Shown one piece after another: positions 25,949-34,808 of a stretch of DNA of 64,000 nt. Within the stretch, counting starts at the first letter, position 1, and each line of letters opens with the position of its first letter. The notes under the pieces are model-generated. The model made no database searches, was not told the DNA's origin, and saw only the letters and a list, made by a program, of their open reading frames with translations. The stretch is from Modicisalibacter muralis (lineage in GTDB: Bacteria > Pseudomonadota > Gammaproteobacteria > Pseudomonadales > Halomonadaceae), in NCBI RefSeq assembly GCF_900102945.1, contig NZ_FNGI01000010.1:108590-172589 (forward strand), given 5' to 3'. The position numbers and the translations under genes were made by a program.

Positions 25949-26896
25949 ATGGCCGACTCGCTGACAAAGACAGCTCACTTGATCATCAATGGCAAAGCGG
26001 CGCAGCTCCCCGAGGTGCGCGAGGCGGTAACCGCCATGCGCGAAGACGGTCACGACCTGCAGGTACGGGTGACCTGGGAAGGCGGCGATGCCATACGCCT
26101 GGTGCATGAGGCCAGCCGACAAGGGGTGCGTCGGATAATCGCCGGGGGCGGCGACGGCTCGGTCAACGAGATCGTCAATGGCCTGATGGAGCTCGACGAG
26201 GCCCAGCGGCCGGCACTCGGTATTCTGCCACTGGGCAGCGCCAACGATTTTGCCAATGGCGTGGGCTTGCCGCTCGAGCCGCATGAAGCGCTGAAATCGG
26301 CCCTGCAGGGCACGACGCGAGCGGTGGACGTGGCGCGCCTGGGCGATGACTATTTCATCAACATGGCATCCGGCGGTTTCGGTGCCGAGATCACCACCTC
26401 GACGCCGGTTGCGCTCAAGCGCCTGTTGGGGGGTGGGGCCTATTCACTGATGGGCATGCTCAAGGCCTGGCGCTACCAGCCTTACCTGGGCCGGCTTCGA
26501 TGGCCGGAAGGCGAGCTGGATACGCCGTTGTTTCTGCTGGCGATCGGCAATGGTTGTCAGGCGGGAGGCGGCCAATCCCTGGCCCCGGAGGCCAAGTTGG
26601 ACGATGGGCTGCTCGATGTGCTCATCGTGCGGCATTTTTCGTCGCTCGGCGAAATGCGCCAGGTCATTGCCGAGATGGATCGTATTCCCGAAGACGGCGA
26701 ATTCGTGCGTACCATTCGTACTCCCGAGTTGTCGTTTCATGGTGACGGAGCCTTCCCGCTGAACCTCGACGGCGAGCCCCGGCGGCTGGATAGCTTTACG
26801 GTCAAGCTGGAGCCGCGTGCATTGCGTTTGTTGATGCCCGCGGATTGTCGGCTGTTATCGTCGCCGGCAGGGGCGCCGTTCGAATTCTCTGAATAA
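25949..26896 (+). CDS. yegS: YegS-like lipid kinase
   Basis: 315 residues from the ATG at 25949, preceded by CAAGGA; ten extra in-frame codons upstream were dropped. The diacylglycerol-kinase-type nucleotide-binding motif RRIIAGGGDGSVNEIVNGLM is complete, and the LGILPLGSANDFANGVGLP stretch is the second hallmark. FINMASGGFGAEIT and the C-terminal LNLDGEPR motif complete the family pattern. YegS from E. coli phosphorylates phosphatidylglycerol in vitro. It is followed after 15 bases by the VOC gene and then by the deaminase gene, all with good ribosome sites, so the three may share a transcript. Confidence 0.93.
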   Translation: MADSLTKTAHLIINGKAAQLPEVREAVTAMREDGHDLQVRVTWEGGDAIRLVHEASRQGVRRIIAGGGDGSVNEIVNGLMELDEAQRPALGILPLGSANDFANGVGLPLEPHEALKSALQGTTRAVDVARLGDDYFINMASGGFGAEITTSTPVALKRLLGGGAYSLMGMLKAWRYQPYLGRLRWPEGELDTPLFLLAIGNGCQAGGGQSLAPEAKLDDGLLDVLIVRHFSSLGEMRQVIAEMDRIPEDGEFVRTIRTPELSFHGDGAFPLNLDGEPRRLDSFTVKLEPRALRLLMPADCRLLSSPAGAPFEFSE

Positions 26897-26911
26897 ATAC
26901 AGGAGAGCAGT

Positions 26912-27340
26912 ATGCCGAATCCTTTTCATCTTGCCGTCCAGGTGCGCGATATCACCGAGGCGCGGCGTTTCTACGGCGAACTGCTGGGCTGTCCGGAAGG
27001 GCGATCCAGTGAGCGCTGGGTGGATTTCAATCTCTACGGTCACCAGTTCGTTTGCCACCTCAACCCCGACCTGGGAGCGGATGGCAATGGCGTTCATCGC
27101 AACCCGGTAGACGGTCACGGGGTGCCGGTGCCGCACTTCGGTGTCGTGCTGGAAATGTCCGATTGGGAGGCGCTGGTCGAGCGCTTGACGCAGGCCGGGG
27201 TGCGTTTCGAGATCGAACCCTATGTGCGTTTCAAGGGCGAGCCCGGTGAGCAGGCCACCATGTTCTTCTTCGATCCATCGGGTAATGCGCTGGAGTTCAA
27301 GGCGTTTCGCGATATCGAGGGACAATTGTTCGCGACCTGA
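26912..27340 (+). CDS. VOC family protein (glyoxalase/dioxygenase fold)
   Basis: 142 residues with the paired beta-alpha-beta-beta-beta units of the vicinal-oxygen-chelate fold. [24 protein letters not shown] is the opening module with a metal-ligand His, [22 protein letters not shown] the second, and [22 protein letters not shown] the end module with a Glu ligand. The closest style is a general VOC protein near lactoylglutathione lyase or ring-cleaving dioxygenase, without features that fix the substrate. Co-directional with YegS upstream and the deaminase 9 bases downstream. Confidence 0.92.
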   Translation: MPNPFHLAVQVRDITEARRFYGELLGCPEGRSSERWVDFNLYGHQFVCHLNPDLGADGNGVHRNPVDGHGVPVPHFGVVLEMSDWEALVERLTQAGVRFEIEPYVRFKGEPGEQATMFFFDPSGNALEFKAFRDIEGQLFAT

Positions 27341-27349
27341 GGAGGCGTC

Positions 27350-27787
27350 ATGGATGAGTACATGCAGGCGGCGATCGACGAGGCGCGCCTTGGGCTGGAG
27401 GAAGGCGGCGTACCGATAGGCTCGGTGCTGGTGCATCGCGGACGCATCATTGGCCGCGGTCATAATCAACGCCAGCAGCGTGGCAGCGTGGTGCTGCATG
27501 GCGAGATGGACGCGTTGGAGAATGCCGGTCGTCAGCCGGCCCAGATATATCGTGAGTCGGTGCTTTACACGACATTATCGCCCTGTCCGATGTGCAGCGG
27601 CGCCATCGTGCTGTATGGCATACCTCGAGTGGTTATTGGCGAGAATCGCACGTTCATGGGCGCCGAAGCGTATCTCAGGGCTCAGGGCGTTGAACTCAAT
27701 GTGCTTGACAGTGATGTGTGCCACGAACTGATGGCGTCCTTCATTGAACGTTATCCCGAGGTATGGCGGGAAGATATCGGTGAGTAG
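27350..27787 (+). CDS. Nucleoside/cytosine deaminase family protein (Fcy1-like)
   Basis: 145 residues. The zinc site is intact: HGEMDALENAG (His ligand and proton-shuttle Glu) and SPCPMCSGAIV (two Cys ligands). MQAAIDEARLGLEEGGVPIGSVLV and IYRESVLYTTLSPCPMC are strongly similar in style to yeast cytosine deaminase Fcy1, more than to tRNA adenosine deaminase TadA. Cytosine-to-uracil salvage is the best guess, with other nucleobase or pterin substrates possible. GAGGAGGC precedes the ATG. Confidence 0.9.
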   Translation: MDEYMQAAIDEARLGLEEGGVPIGSVLVHRGRIIGRGHNQRQQRGSVVLHGEMDALENAGRQPAQIYRESVLYTTLSPCPMCSGAIVLYGIPRVVIGENRTFMGAEAYLRAQGVELNVLDSDVCHELMASFIERYPEVWREDIGE

Positions 27788-27890
27788 TTGTTGTTGGCCC
27801 TGTGGATGGTTTTCTTGCGCATACGAGTGAATGTTTGCTGCAATGAGGCTCCGGCAGGTGCCGTTTCGTTATTTCAAGGAGAAGGTAAAA

Positions 27891-28388
27891 ATGGTCAAAA
27901 CGCCCTGGATTACGCTGGCTGCTGCGCTGGTTTTATCGTTGAGCCTGTCGGCTTGCGATAGTGGCAGCGAAGGCGAAGAGGCGGCCGAGCCCAATGCCAG
28001 TGAAGCCGGTGATGAGTCGGCGCAGCAGACCCAGGACAGCATGACCGAGGCCGGCGACAACCCTGCCGAAACGACCAAGCAAGCGGATAATGCTGACCCT
28101 GCGGCAGGCGATCCTTCGTCAGACAGCCCTGCGGCTTCCGAGAGCGCTGTCGATGGAGCTGGCGGCACGGGTGGCGGCACGGGTGGCGGCGATGGCACCG
28201 ATACCGGCGCCGATGTCGATAACGACTGGGAAAGCACCGAGCAGGATGTCGATGAAGCGCTGAAGGAAGCGGAGAAGCGTTTCGAGGAGGCGGAGAAGGA
28301 GCTGAACGAGCAGTTCAAGGCTGCCGAGGAGAAGGACGTTACCAAGGAGTTGGAAATCGACGAACCAGGCCAGCCGGCTCAGCAGTAG
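27891..28388 (+). CDS. Acidic lipoprotein, unknown function
   Basis: 165 residues from the ATG at 27891, preceded by AAGGAGAAGG. A lipoprotein signal is visible: basic MVKTPW, a hydrophobic core and the lipobox LSAC near residues 21-24, so the mature protein starts at Cys and is anchored in a membrane. The mature part is highly acidic and low in complexity (Glu, Asp, Ala, Gly), with a glycine-rich GTGGGTGGGDGTDTG stretch in the middle and a charged heptad-like helix (EEAEKELNEQF) near the C-terminus. No known family was recognised. The negative charge fits a halophile envelope protein. A bidirectional terminator follows. Confidence 0.8.
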   Translation: MVKTPWITLAAALVLSLSLSACDSGSEGEEAAEPNASEAGDESAQQTQDSMTEAGDNPAETTKQADNADPAAGDPSSDSPAASESAVDGAGGTGGGTGGGDGTDTGADVDNDWESTEQDVDEALKEAEKRFEEAEKELNEQFKAAEEKDVTKELEIDEPGQPAQQ

Positions 28389-28404
28389 GAAACGAGCAGA
28401 TACC

Positions 28405-28431
28405 AAAAAGGCCCACCGAAGTGGGCCTTTT
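28405..28431. terminator. Bidirectional rho-independent terminator
   Basis: AAAAAGGCCCAC pairs with GTGGGCCTTTT across a CGAA loop. It separates the convergent lipoprotein and cold-shock genes; both T-runs are present. Confidence 0.9.
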
Positions 28432-28480
28432 CGCTGAGTCTGTCGCGATAGCGACTGACTGTCAGATCAACGCACCGATA

Positions 28481-28684
28481 TCACTCGGGCTTGATGTTAG
28501 CAGCCTGAAGGCCTTTCTTGCCTTGAGTGACGTCGAAGGAAACCTTCTGGCCGTCCTGAAGGGATTTGAAGCCGTCAGCTTGAATTTCAGAGAAGTGGGC
28601 GAACAGGTCGTCACCGCCGTCGTCCGGAGAGATGAAGCCGAAGCCCTTGGTGTCGTTGAACCACTTGACAGTACCAGTTGCCAT
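28481..28684 (-). CDS. Cold-shock domain protein (CspA family)
   Basis: 67 residues, a single cold-shock domain. RNP1 is [10 protein letters not shown] and RNP2 is DLFAHFSEI, both intact, with the start [16 protein letters not shown] typical of CspA/CspD. These proteins bind single-stranded nucleic acid and melt RNA secondary structure. The ATG is preceded by AAGGTAAT, and an AT-rich leader of uncertain length extends upstream. The sequence alone does not tell a cold-induced from a constitutive member. It shares a terminator with the convergent lipoprotein gene. Confidence 0.95.
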   Translation of the reverse strand: MATGTVKWFNDTKGFGFISPDDGGDDLFAHFSEIQADGFKSLQDGQKVSFDVTQGKKGLQAANIKPE

Positions 28685-29020
28685 TTTTCGATTACCTTAC
28701 TAAATGATGTTGATGAGGCCTTGCGTAGCTAAGTTTAGCAGCTTTGGCCAACAGTGCGAGGGTTATGTGGGAGAGAAACGCGCACGAGGATATCGAAGAA
28801 TCGATTTGCAACTGACGTTATTCTGCCTATAAACCAACGCGATTGAGGGTGCACCTTTCCCAAGGCAGCGTCAAGCATTTTTTGCTATCCGCGTGTCGAG
28901 ATTGGCGCAACACCGTACCACGGAACCACTCAGCGGATTATCGTAACCTGGAAGGCCAAGCTGCGTTGATGGCCGTTTCCGCGTTACGATGCCCGCAAAA
29001 GCAACATAGATGGAAAAATC
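28685..29020. other. Intergenic region, 336 bases, with cspA-type 5' leader
   Basis: Divergent spacer between the cold-shock gene (minus) and the oxygenase gene (plus). The 28685-28830 part is AT-richer and should contain the promoter and leader of the cold-shock gene; a weak TAAACT -10-like hexamer is seen on the minus strand near 28729. The right part carries the oxygenase start with a poor ribosome site. No further gene was seen. Confidence 0.4.
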
Positions 29021-29860
29021 ATGTACGTCCAGAATGTCGACTATACGTCATCCGAGGCCCCCGAACGCTTCGTCGAGTCGCTGCGCGAGACAGGCTTCGG
29101 CGTTCTTCGTAACCATCCCATCCCCGGTGAGCTGGTGACGTCGATCTACCGCCACTGGCAAGCCTTTTTCGACGACCCCGCCAAGCATGACTGGCGCTAC
29201 GACACTGGGCGTCAGGATGGCTACTTCCCACCGGATGTGTCCGAGACCGCCAAGGGGCATGGCGTCAAGGATCTCAAGGAGTACTACCACGTTTATCCGT
29301 GGGGGCGTGTCCCCGAGGCGCTGCGCGGCGAGATCATGGATTACTATCGGCGCGCCGAGGCGCTGGCCTCGACGCTGCTGGGCTGGGTCGAGGCACAGAC
29401 CCCGGCACAAACCGCCCAGTATTATCGTGAGCCGCTGTCGCGGATGATCGAAGACAGCGGCCAGACGCTGCTGCGCGTGTTGCATTATCCGCCGTTGGCC
29501 GGTGACGAAGAGCCAGGCGCGGTGCGTGCCGCCGCCCATGAAGACATCAACTTGTTGACCGTGCTGCCGGCGGCCAACGAGCCTGGCCTCGAAGTGCGCG
29601 GGCGAGATGGAAGCTGGCATGAAGTGCCTTGCGATCCGGGGCAGTTGGTGATCAATGTCGGCGATATGCTGCAGGAGGCCTCGAACGGTTATTTTCCCTC
29701 GACGACGCACCGGGTGGTCAATCCCAGCGGCGAGGCACGCTTGCAGTCTCGTCTGTCGCTACCGCTGTTTCTGCATCCTCGGCCCGAGGTGGTATTGTCG
29801 GCGCGGCATACTGCCGACTCCTATCTCAAGGAGCGGCTGCGCGAGCTTGGGGTGATCTGA
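29021..29860 (+). CDS. Isopenicillin N synthase-like 2-oxoglutarate/Fe(II) oxygenase
   Basis: 279 residues. The iron-binding triad is HEDINLLTVLP (His, Asp) and TTHRVVNP (His); the oxoglutarate-binding R-x-S is in QSRLSLPLFLHP. The N-terminal DIOX_N-type region precedes it, and HPIPGELV and the KEYYHVYPWG stretch fit the family. Such enzymes perform hydroxylations or ring formations. The name isopenicillin N synthase is only a family label, as no beta-lactam genes are near. The ribosome site is weak (GGA). It stands alone, with the TM2 gene starting 50 bases later. Confidence 0.9.
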   Translation: MYVQNVDYTSSEAPERFVESLRETGFGVLRNHPIPGELVTSIYRHWQAFFDDPAKHDWRYDTGRQDGYFPPDVSETAKGHGVKDLKEYYHVYPWGRVPEALRGEIMDYYRRAEALASTLLGWVEAQTPAQTAQYYREPLSRMIEDSGQTLLRVLHYPPLAGDEEPGAVRAAAHEDINLLTVLPAANEPGLEVRGRDGSWHEVPCDPGQLVINVGDMLQEASNGYFPSTTHRVVNPSGEARLQSRLSLPLFLHPRPEVVLSARHTADSYLKERLRELGVI

Positions 29861-29910
29861 TAGCCGGAGTGGCGCGTTCGTCCAACCGGTGCCCGTACAA
29901 GGAGAGGTAC

Positions 29911-30324
29911 ATGACCCAACTATCTTCCAACGACACCCACAGCAAGCTGATTGGTTATCTGCTGTGGATTCTTGGCTTTACCGGCGCCCACCGCTTTTAT
30001 TTTGGCAAGCCAGTCACCGGTACGATCTGGTTTTTCACCTTCGGTCTGCTGGGCATCGGCTGGTTGATCGACCTGTTCCTGATTCCGTCGATGGATCGCC
30101 AGGCCGATTTTCGCTTTCGCGCGGGGCCGACGAACTACACCTTGGCCTGGGTGCTGCTGACGTTCCTGGGCGTGTTCGGCGTACACCGCATGTACATGGG
30201 CAAGTGGTTTACCGGGCTGGTGTATTTATTCACCGGTGGGCTATTTCTGCTCGGGGTGCTTTACGACTTCTGGACGCTCAACGATCAGATTACCCAGAAG
30301 CACGCGCGGCGCTTCAATGGCTGA
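29911..30324 (+). CDS. TM2 domain protein with two TM2 units
   Basis: 137 residues. TM2 domains (two helices joined by a short turn, with the F/Y-G/H-x-H-R-F-Y-F/L-G-x-x-x-x-G-x motif) occur twice: GFTGAHRFYFGKPVTGTIWF at about 18-37 and GVFGVHRMYMGKWFTGLVYL at about 87-106. Four membrane segments are predicted in total. TM2 proteins are conserved from bacteria to animals with unclear function. The ATG at 29911 follows AAGGAGAGG. It probably lies in its own transcription unit. Confidence 0.88.
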   Translation: MTQLSSNDTHSKLIGYLLWILGFTGAHRFYFGKPVTGTIWFFTFGLLGIGWLIDLFLIPSMDRQADFRFRAGPTNYTLAWVLLTFLGVFGVHRMYMGKWFTGLVYLFTGGLFLLGVLYDFWTLNDQITQKHARRFNG

Positions 30325-30421
30325 GCGGACGCCAATCGCGTAGCTACCCGATGCCGTTGAAAGGCATCCTGGAACACGGCGTGGCACAGGAGTGTGCCTT
30401 GTCCAATCAGGGAGGAGCTAA

Positions 30422-31000
30422 ATGGCCGAGATGATGGCGCTGACCGGTTTGCTCGAACGGCTCGACGAATCGGATACCGGCAGGAAGATCCGGCTGAGGG
30501 ATATCGTTGAGATATTCCAGTTTCGTGGCTTCGGGCCGTTGCTGGTGATACCCGCCTTGATCGTCTTGCTGCCCACGGGGGCCGTGCCGGGCGTGCCGAC
30601 GCTTTGCGGGCTGTTCATTGCCATGGTGGCGATGCAACTGGTGCTGGGCAAGCACCACCCCTGGTTGCCACGGCGCCTGAGCGAGCGTGGTTTCAGCCAT
30701 GCCAAGCTGCACCAGAGGCTGACGCGAGTGCGCCCCTGGACCCGGCGCTTCGATCGCCTGCTCAAGCCGCGATTATCCGTGCTGGTCAGTGGGCTCGCGC
30801 AGCGGCTGGTCGCCTTGCTGACGGTGCTGTTGGCGCTGGCGATGATTCCCCTCGAGCTGTTTCCGTTCGCGTCGGCGATTCCCGCCCTGGCGATCCTGCT
30901 CATGGGGCTGGGCCTGACCGCCGAGGATGGTCTCTTGACGCTGGTGGGCCTGCTGGTCGTGTTGGTGGGGGCGTGGGTCATCTGGCATTGGCTGCTCTGA
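30422..31000 (+). CDS. ExoD family membrane protein
   Basis: 192 residues. The family signature is GFGPLLVIPALIVLLPTGAVPGVPTL near residues 35-60 and the repeat-like IPLELFPFASAIPALAILLMGLGLTAEDG around residues 140-170. About four hydrophobic segments are visible. ExoD was first found in Sinorhizobium as needed for exopolysaccharide production and alkali tolerance; the mechanism is not known. No exopolysaccharide genes are nearby, so the connection is by family only. GGGAGGAGC precedes the start. Confidence 0.9.
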   Translation: MAEMMALTGLLERLDESDTGRKIRLRDIVEIFQFRGFGPLLVIPALIVLLPTGAVPGVPTLCGLFIAMVAMQLVLGKHHPWLPRRLSERGFSHAKLHQRLTRVRPWTRRFDRLLKPRLSVLVSGLAQRLVALLTVLLALAMIPLELFPFASAIPALAILLMGLGLTAEDGLLTLVGLLVVLVGAWVIWHWLL

Positions 31001-31039
31001 CGACTGCGCCGCTTTCTTACGCTAGATACGAGACGAGCG

Positions 31040-31681
31040 ATGCTGATCGACGCGCAATTTCTGCCTTTTGTGTTGGCCATTACCTTGCTGAGTATCACGC
31101 CCGGCGTGGATACCCTGCTGGTGATTCGCAATACCGCGCGCGGCGGCCTGCGCGATGGCGTGCTGACCAGCCTGGCGATCTGCTGCGGGTTGTTCGTGCA
31201 TGCCACGATTTCGGCATTGGGGATCTCGCTGATCCTGCTGCAATCGGCCTGGGCGTTCGGGCTGCTCAAGCTGATCGGTGCCGGTTATCTGGTATGGCTG
31301 GGTATCCAGAGCCTGCTCAGTGCGCGGCGCGGTGCGCCGTTGCCGGTGGCCGGGGTAATGACCCGTCGGCGCCCGGTGTCGCTATGGCTGCCGCTGCGTG
31401 AAGGGTTTCTTTCCAACGTGTTCAACCCCAAGACGGTGATCTTCTACATGGCGTTCCTGCCCCAGTTCATAGCGCCCGGCGACCCGGCGCTGCTCAAGTC
31501 GCTATGGCTGGCCGGCGTGCATTTCGTGATTGCCAATGTATGGCAGATCGGCGTGGCGGTGATGGTCGGGCGGGCCGGGCAGTTGTTGGCCAAGCGCTGG
31601 GTGGCACGCACCCTGGACAGCGTCACCGGTACGGTGCTGGTGGCGCTGGGCATCAAGCTGGCCTTGCAACAAAGACCGTGA
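31040..31681 (+). CDS. LysE family amino-acid exporter
   Basis: 213 residues, about six membrane helices. The family hallmark SITPGVDTLLVIRNTARGGLRDG lies in helix 1 and the first loop, and GAGYLVWLGIQSLLSARRG comes after helix 3. FLSNVFNPKTVIFYMAFLPQF is the second conserved block of LysE/RhtB proteins, which export basic, branched or hydroxylated amino acids and homoserine lactones. The exported compound cannot be told. A strong terminator stands 19 bases after the stop codon. Confidence 0.93.
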   Translation: MLIDAQFLPFVLAITLLSITPGVDTLLVIRNTARGGLRDGVLTSLAICCGLFVHATISALGISLILLQSAWAFGLLKLIGAGYLVWLGIQSLLSARRGAPLPVAGVMTRRRPVSLWLPLREGFLSNVFNPKTVIFYMAFLPQFIAPGDPALLKSLWLAGVHFVIANVWQIGVAVMVGRAGQLLAKRWVARTLDSVTGTVLVALGIKLALQQRP

Positions 31682-31699
31682 AGAACTTTCCATCAGCCA

Positions 31700-31729
31700 C
31701 CAAAAAGCCCACACAAGTGGGCTTTTTGG
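31700..31729. terminator. Bidirectional rho-independent terminator
   Basis: CCAAAAAGCCCAC pairs with GTGGGCTTTTTGG, loop ACAA; ends the LysE gene on the plus strand and the soluble transglycosylase gene on the minus strand. Confidence 0.9.
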
Positions 31730-31753
31730 TGATCGTGTCATGATTACGCTTGC

Positions 31754-33712
31754 TCAGTTACGTGCCAGCAGCGAGGTGTCGTAGCTTCCCTGCCACTCCG
31801 AGGGAGTAAGCAGGGCGACATTGCGCGTCTCGCCGCCCTTCGCCAGGCTGGCGAAGATCACCCGGTAGGCCATCACCGCCTGGACATAGGCGCGCGTCTC
31901 GCTGAACGGGATGCTCTCGACGAACAGGTCGAACTCCTGGGGCGCGCCGCGTAGCCAGCGATCCACCCGGCCGGGGCCGGCATTGTAGGCGGCGGCGGCA
32001 GCCAGGCGATTGCCGCTGTAGCGATCGATCATGTCATTGATGTAGGTGCTGCCCAGGCGAATATTGATCGCCGGGTCGAACAACTCGCTGGCGCTGGGAG
32101 GGGTAAGGCCCAGTTGGCGGCTGACCATTGCTGCGGTTGCCGGCATCAGTTGCATCAGGCCGCGGGCGCCGACCGGCGATACCGCCTGGCGATTGAAGGC
32201 GCTCTCGCGACGGGCGATACCCATCAGCAGATAAGGATCGACGCCAGCCACCTCGCCCCAGCGCAAAAAACTTTCACGATAGGCATCGGGGAAGCGCCAG
32301 TGCAGTGCGTTGCGCTGTTCGGCGGCGATGGTGGTCTGCACCAGCAAGGTATACAGGCCCTGGCTCAGTGCGTAATCGGCCAATGCATTGGCTTCCTGCT
32401 CATTGGCTCGGGCCACGGCGGCATACCATTCACTGAGTGCCAGCCCCGGCTCGCCGATGCGCTTGAGTGCCTCGACGCGCTTCACTACCGGCCAGTTGGC
32501 AACTTCGCGACGGTAAGCCTCGTTGAAAATCGCCCGTTCGAGATTGAGCGAGTAGGGGACGCCGATACGGTCGGCGGCGGCGAAGCCATAAAAGGTGCGC
32601 TGCGCGGCGGCGGCGGCGTACGCCTTGTGCGCGGTCTGTTCGTCGCCGAGTTGTTCCAGGGCGCGCCCCAGCCAATATTGCCAGCGTGCATCCTGACGGG
32701 TGTCGTCGGGCATCGCATGCACCCACTCGATGACGCCGCTCCAGTCCCGCTCGTCGAGTGCGCGGCGCACGCGCAGTTCGAGCAGTTCGCCGTCGGCGAG
32801 TCGCGGCAGTACCTGATCGACCCAGCCGCGGTTGTTTTCCACCTCGCGAACCATCGAGTAGAACGCCAGATCATGCTCTACGTCGGCACGCTGTTCATTG
32901 CTCATCGGTACGTGAGGACCGATCTTGTGCCAGGCTTCCAGCGCGGCCTCGGTATCGGCGCGAGTGAAGTTGTGCATCGCCGCCGCGAACATCGCGCCGC
33001 CGCCTTTACCCTCGGGGCCGATATCGATCGGCACGCGGGTAATTGCCGCGTAGTTCTCCTGGAGCCGGTCGAGGGCAAGCCGTGCATCGCTCCAACCGGC
33101 GGGCAGCAGGCCCGAGAGATAACGCATCAGGCCGGTTTCGCCGTTCTCCCAGGCCAGCATCTGGCGCTGCCAGATGGCCTTGCCGCCGATCACCCCCCGG
33201 CTACGCAGGGTGTCGAACAGCGTGTCGCATTGGTTGGGCTGTGAGCTGCCGACCAACCACAGCTCCAGGCCACCCTGGGCAGCCGTATCCGGTGCACGGT
33301 CGAGCAGGGCGGTATAGTAATAACATTGGCGAATCGTACTGCTCGGCGCACCGTCACTGACCGCCAGCAGGGCATCGTATCGCCCGGCATTGCCATAACT
33401 GACCTGGGCGACACCGCGCATCCAACCGCTCAATGGCGAGTCGGCATGGCGCTCGAGGTAATCGTTGACGACCTCCGGGGCGACGTTGGGCAAGCGGCTG
33501 CGTAGTCGGTGGTATTCGACATAGCCGGCCAGCACATGATCTTCGATGGCGCTCTGATCGATCTGGCTCCATTGCTGATTGCGCGCGGCGGTAAGAGCCT
33601 CGCGCATGGCGCGATCGTCGGCCGCGTCGGCAATCACCGGCAGGCTGAGCAGGAGTGTCGGCAGCAGTGCCGTCAGCGGCGCAAGCCAGCGCCTGGAAAA
33701 TATGGGGTTCAT
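31754..33712 (-). CDS. slt: Soluble lytic murein transglycosylase (Slt70-like)
   Basis: 652 residues from the ATG at 33712, which has GAGGAA at the right distance; an ATG three codons further upstream overlaps that site. A signal peptide is present (MNPIFSRRWLAPLTALLPTLLLSLPVIA, cleavage near ADA). The long N-terminal helical superhelix is followed by the catalytic goose-lysozyme-like domain, with the catalytic Glu in GIARRESAFNRQAVSPVGARGLMQLMP and the partner motif AAAYNAGPGRVDRWLRG. The enzyme cleaves peptidoglycan with formation of 1,6-anhydromuramyl ends. Length fits E. coli Slt70 (645). Confidence 0.95.
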   Translation of the reverse strand: MNPIFSRRWLAPLTALLPTLLLSLPVIADAADDRAMREALTAARNQQWSQIDQSAIEDHVLAGYVEYHRLRSRLPNVAPEVVNDYLERHADSPLSGWMRGVAQVSYGNAGRYDALLAVSDGAPSSTIRQCYYYTALLDRAPDTAAQGGLELWLVGSSQPNQCDTLFDTLRSRGVIGGKAIWQRQMLAWENGETGLMRYLSGLLPAGWSDARLALDRLQENYAAITRVPIDIGPEGKGGGAMFAAAMHNFTRADTEAALEAWHKIGPHVPMSNEQRADVEHDLAFYSMVREVENNRGWVDQVLPRLADGELLELRVRRALDERDWSGVIEWVHAMPDDTRQDARWQYWLGRALEQLGDEQTAHKAYAAAAAQRTFYGFAAADRIGVPYSLNLERAIFNEAYRREVANWPVVKRVEALKRIGEPGLALSEWYAAVARANEQEANALADYALSQGLYTLLVQTTIAAEQRNALHWRFPDAYRESFLRWGEVAGVDPYLLMGIARRESAFNRQAVSPVGARGLMQLMPATAAMVSRQLGLTPPSASELFDPAINIRLGSTYINDMIDRYSGNRLAAAAAYNAGPGRVDRWLRGAPQEFDLFVESIPFSETRAYVQAVMAYRVIFASLAKGGETRNVALLTPSEWQGSYDTSLLARN

Positions 33713-33844
33713 CGCCGGCATTTCCTCATGCTTGCTTGAATGTCGCAATGTGCTCATCCTCGCCGATAGTACGGGGTTTGAATAGTGGCTGGTTCGACTA
33801 ATGCCATCGCCATGGCATGCATAGCCAAAGGCAGGAGAATCGAC

Positions 33845-34189
33845 ATGGCATTCAACGGCTGGAGCCTGTTCTCGCGACTCAGGAGTCGCGGCGGGGCACT
33901 ATCACGCATGGCGCGGGCACTGCGCCTGTTCGTGCCGATGTGCGCCGACGTCATTCGCGGTCGCTATCGCCCGGTGCCTTGGGCGGCCATCGGCTGGATG
34001 GCGCTGGCATTTATCTATCTGATCTCGCCGCTGGACCTGATTCCCGATGTGTTGTTGCTGATCGGGGTGCTCGACGATGTGGTAATCGTCGGTTGGTTGC
34101 TGGGTAAGGTCGATAACGCCTTGACCGATTATCGGCGCTGGAAAGGCATCGACGACATTAACGATCGCGCGCCTCGCAAGCGTGATTGA
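33845..34189 (+). CDS. YkvA family protein (DUF1232)
   Basis: 114 residues from the ATG at 33845, preceded by AGGAGAATCG. The DUF1232 core WMALAFIYLISPLDLIPDVLLLIGVLDDVVIVGWLL spans two membrane segments and carries the family motif SPxDxIPD. Function is unknown. It is divergent from the slt gene. The charged start (FSRLRSRGG) and basic C-terminal tail (RAPRKRD) suit a small inner-membrane protein. Confidence 0.9.
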   Translation: MAFNGWSLFSRLRSRGGALSRMARALRLFVPMCADVIRGRYRPVPWAAIGWMALAFIYLISPLDLIPDVLLLIGVLDDVVIVGWLLGKVDNALTDYRRWKGIDDINDRAPRKRD

Positions 34190-34200
34190 GAGATTAAGCG

Positions 34201-34221
34201 CGCCTGGCAAGTTGCCAGGCG
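34201..34221 (+). other. Perfect hairpin after the DUF1232 gene
   Basis: CGCCTGGCAA and TTGCCAGGCG are separated by one base, right after the DUF1232 stop codon. No T-run follows, so it is either a factor-assisted terminator or a regulatory structure upstream of the thioesterase pair. Confidence 0.45.
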
Positions 34222-34273
34222 AGTTGCGCGCGACTATTGTTGGTACACTCGTTTCAAACGATGGTTTGCCATT

Positions 34274-34807
34274 ATGCCGATAACCTCGCCTTCCCTTCCA
34301 CCGTCGTTCGCCGACTGGCGCACGGCGATTGAACGCTTCGTGCAGGTCGTGCCGCATACCCAGGGCCTGGGGCTCGAGGTGCTCGAGGTGGCGCCGCCCG
34401 TGGTGCGTATGCGCTTGCCATGGAGCGAAACGCTGCTTGGCGACCCGCATCGCGGTCTAATCCACGGCGGTGTGTTGAGCATGACCCTGGACACGCTTTG
34501 CGGCGCTAGCGTGCTGTGTGGATTGCCGGAGCCGGAGGTTTGCCCGACGCTGGATCTGCGCGTGGATCACTACCGCCCCGCGCTCGGCGGGTTGGCCGTG
34601 TACGGTGAGGCGCGCGTGGTGCGTGTCACCGCGTCGATGGTCTTCACCGAGGGCACGTTATGGCAGAAGGAAGGCCGGCCGATAGCGCGCGGTATCGCCA
34701 ACTTCGTGCGCCTAGGGCCACGCAATACGCCGCCGGGCTTCGCCGCGGCCCTATTCGGCGAGACGCTAGTCGCACAACCCGGTGAACAGTCGGCCGAGGA
34801 GATTTGA
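34274..34807 (+). CDS. PaaI family hotdog thioesterase, first of a pair
   Basis: 177 residues. The hotdog helix motif is DPHRGLIHGGVLSMTLDTLCGASVL, with the His-Gly-Gly and the catalytic acidic residue of PaaI-type enzymes, and VVRMRLPWSETLLG precedes it. These enzymes hydrolyse acyl- or aryl-CoA thioesters. The stop codon is one base before the start of a second thioesterase gene of the same family, so the two are co-translated and could form a mixed oligomer. Substrate unknown. Confidence 0.9.
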   Translation: MPITSPSLPPSFADWRTAIERFVQVVPHTQGLGLEVLEVAPPVVRMRLPWSETLLGDPHRGLIHGGVLSMTLDTLCGASVLCGLPEPEVCPTLDLRVDHYRPALGGLAVYGEARVVRVTASMVFTEGTLWQKEGRPIARGIANFVRLGPRNTPPGFAAALFGETLVAQPGEQSAEEI

Positions 34808-34808
34808 A

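Noticed and set aside
29021..29860. Isopenicillin N synthase-like gene read as beta-lactam biosynthesis
   Set aside because: The family name covers many oxygenases; no peptide synthetase or other beta-lactam genes are present.
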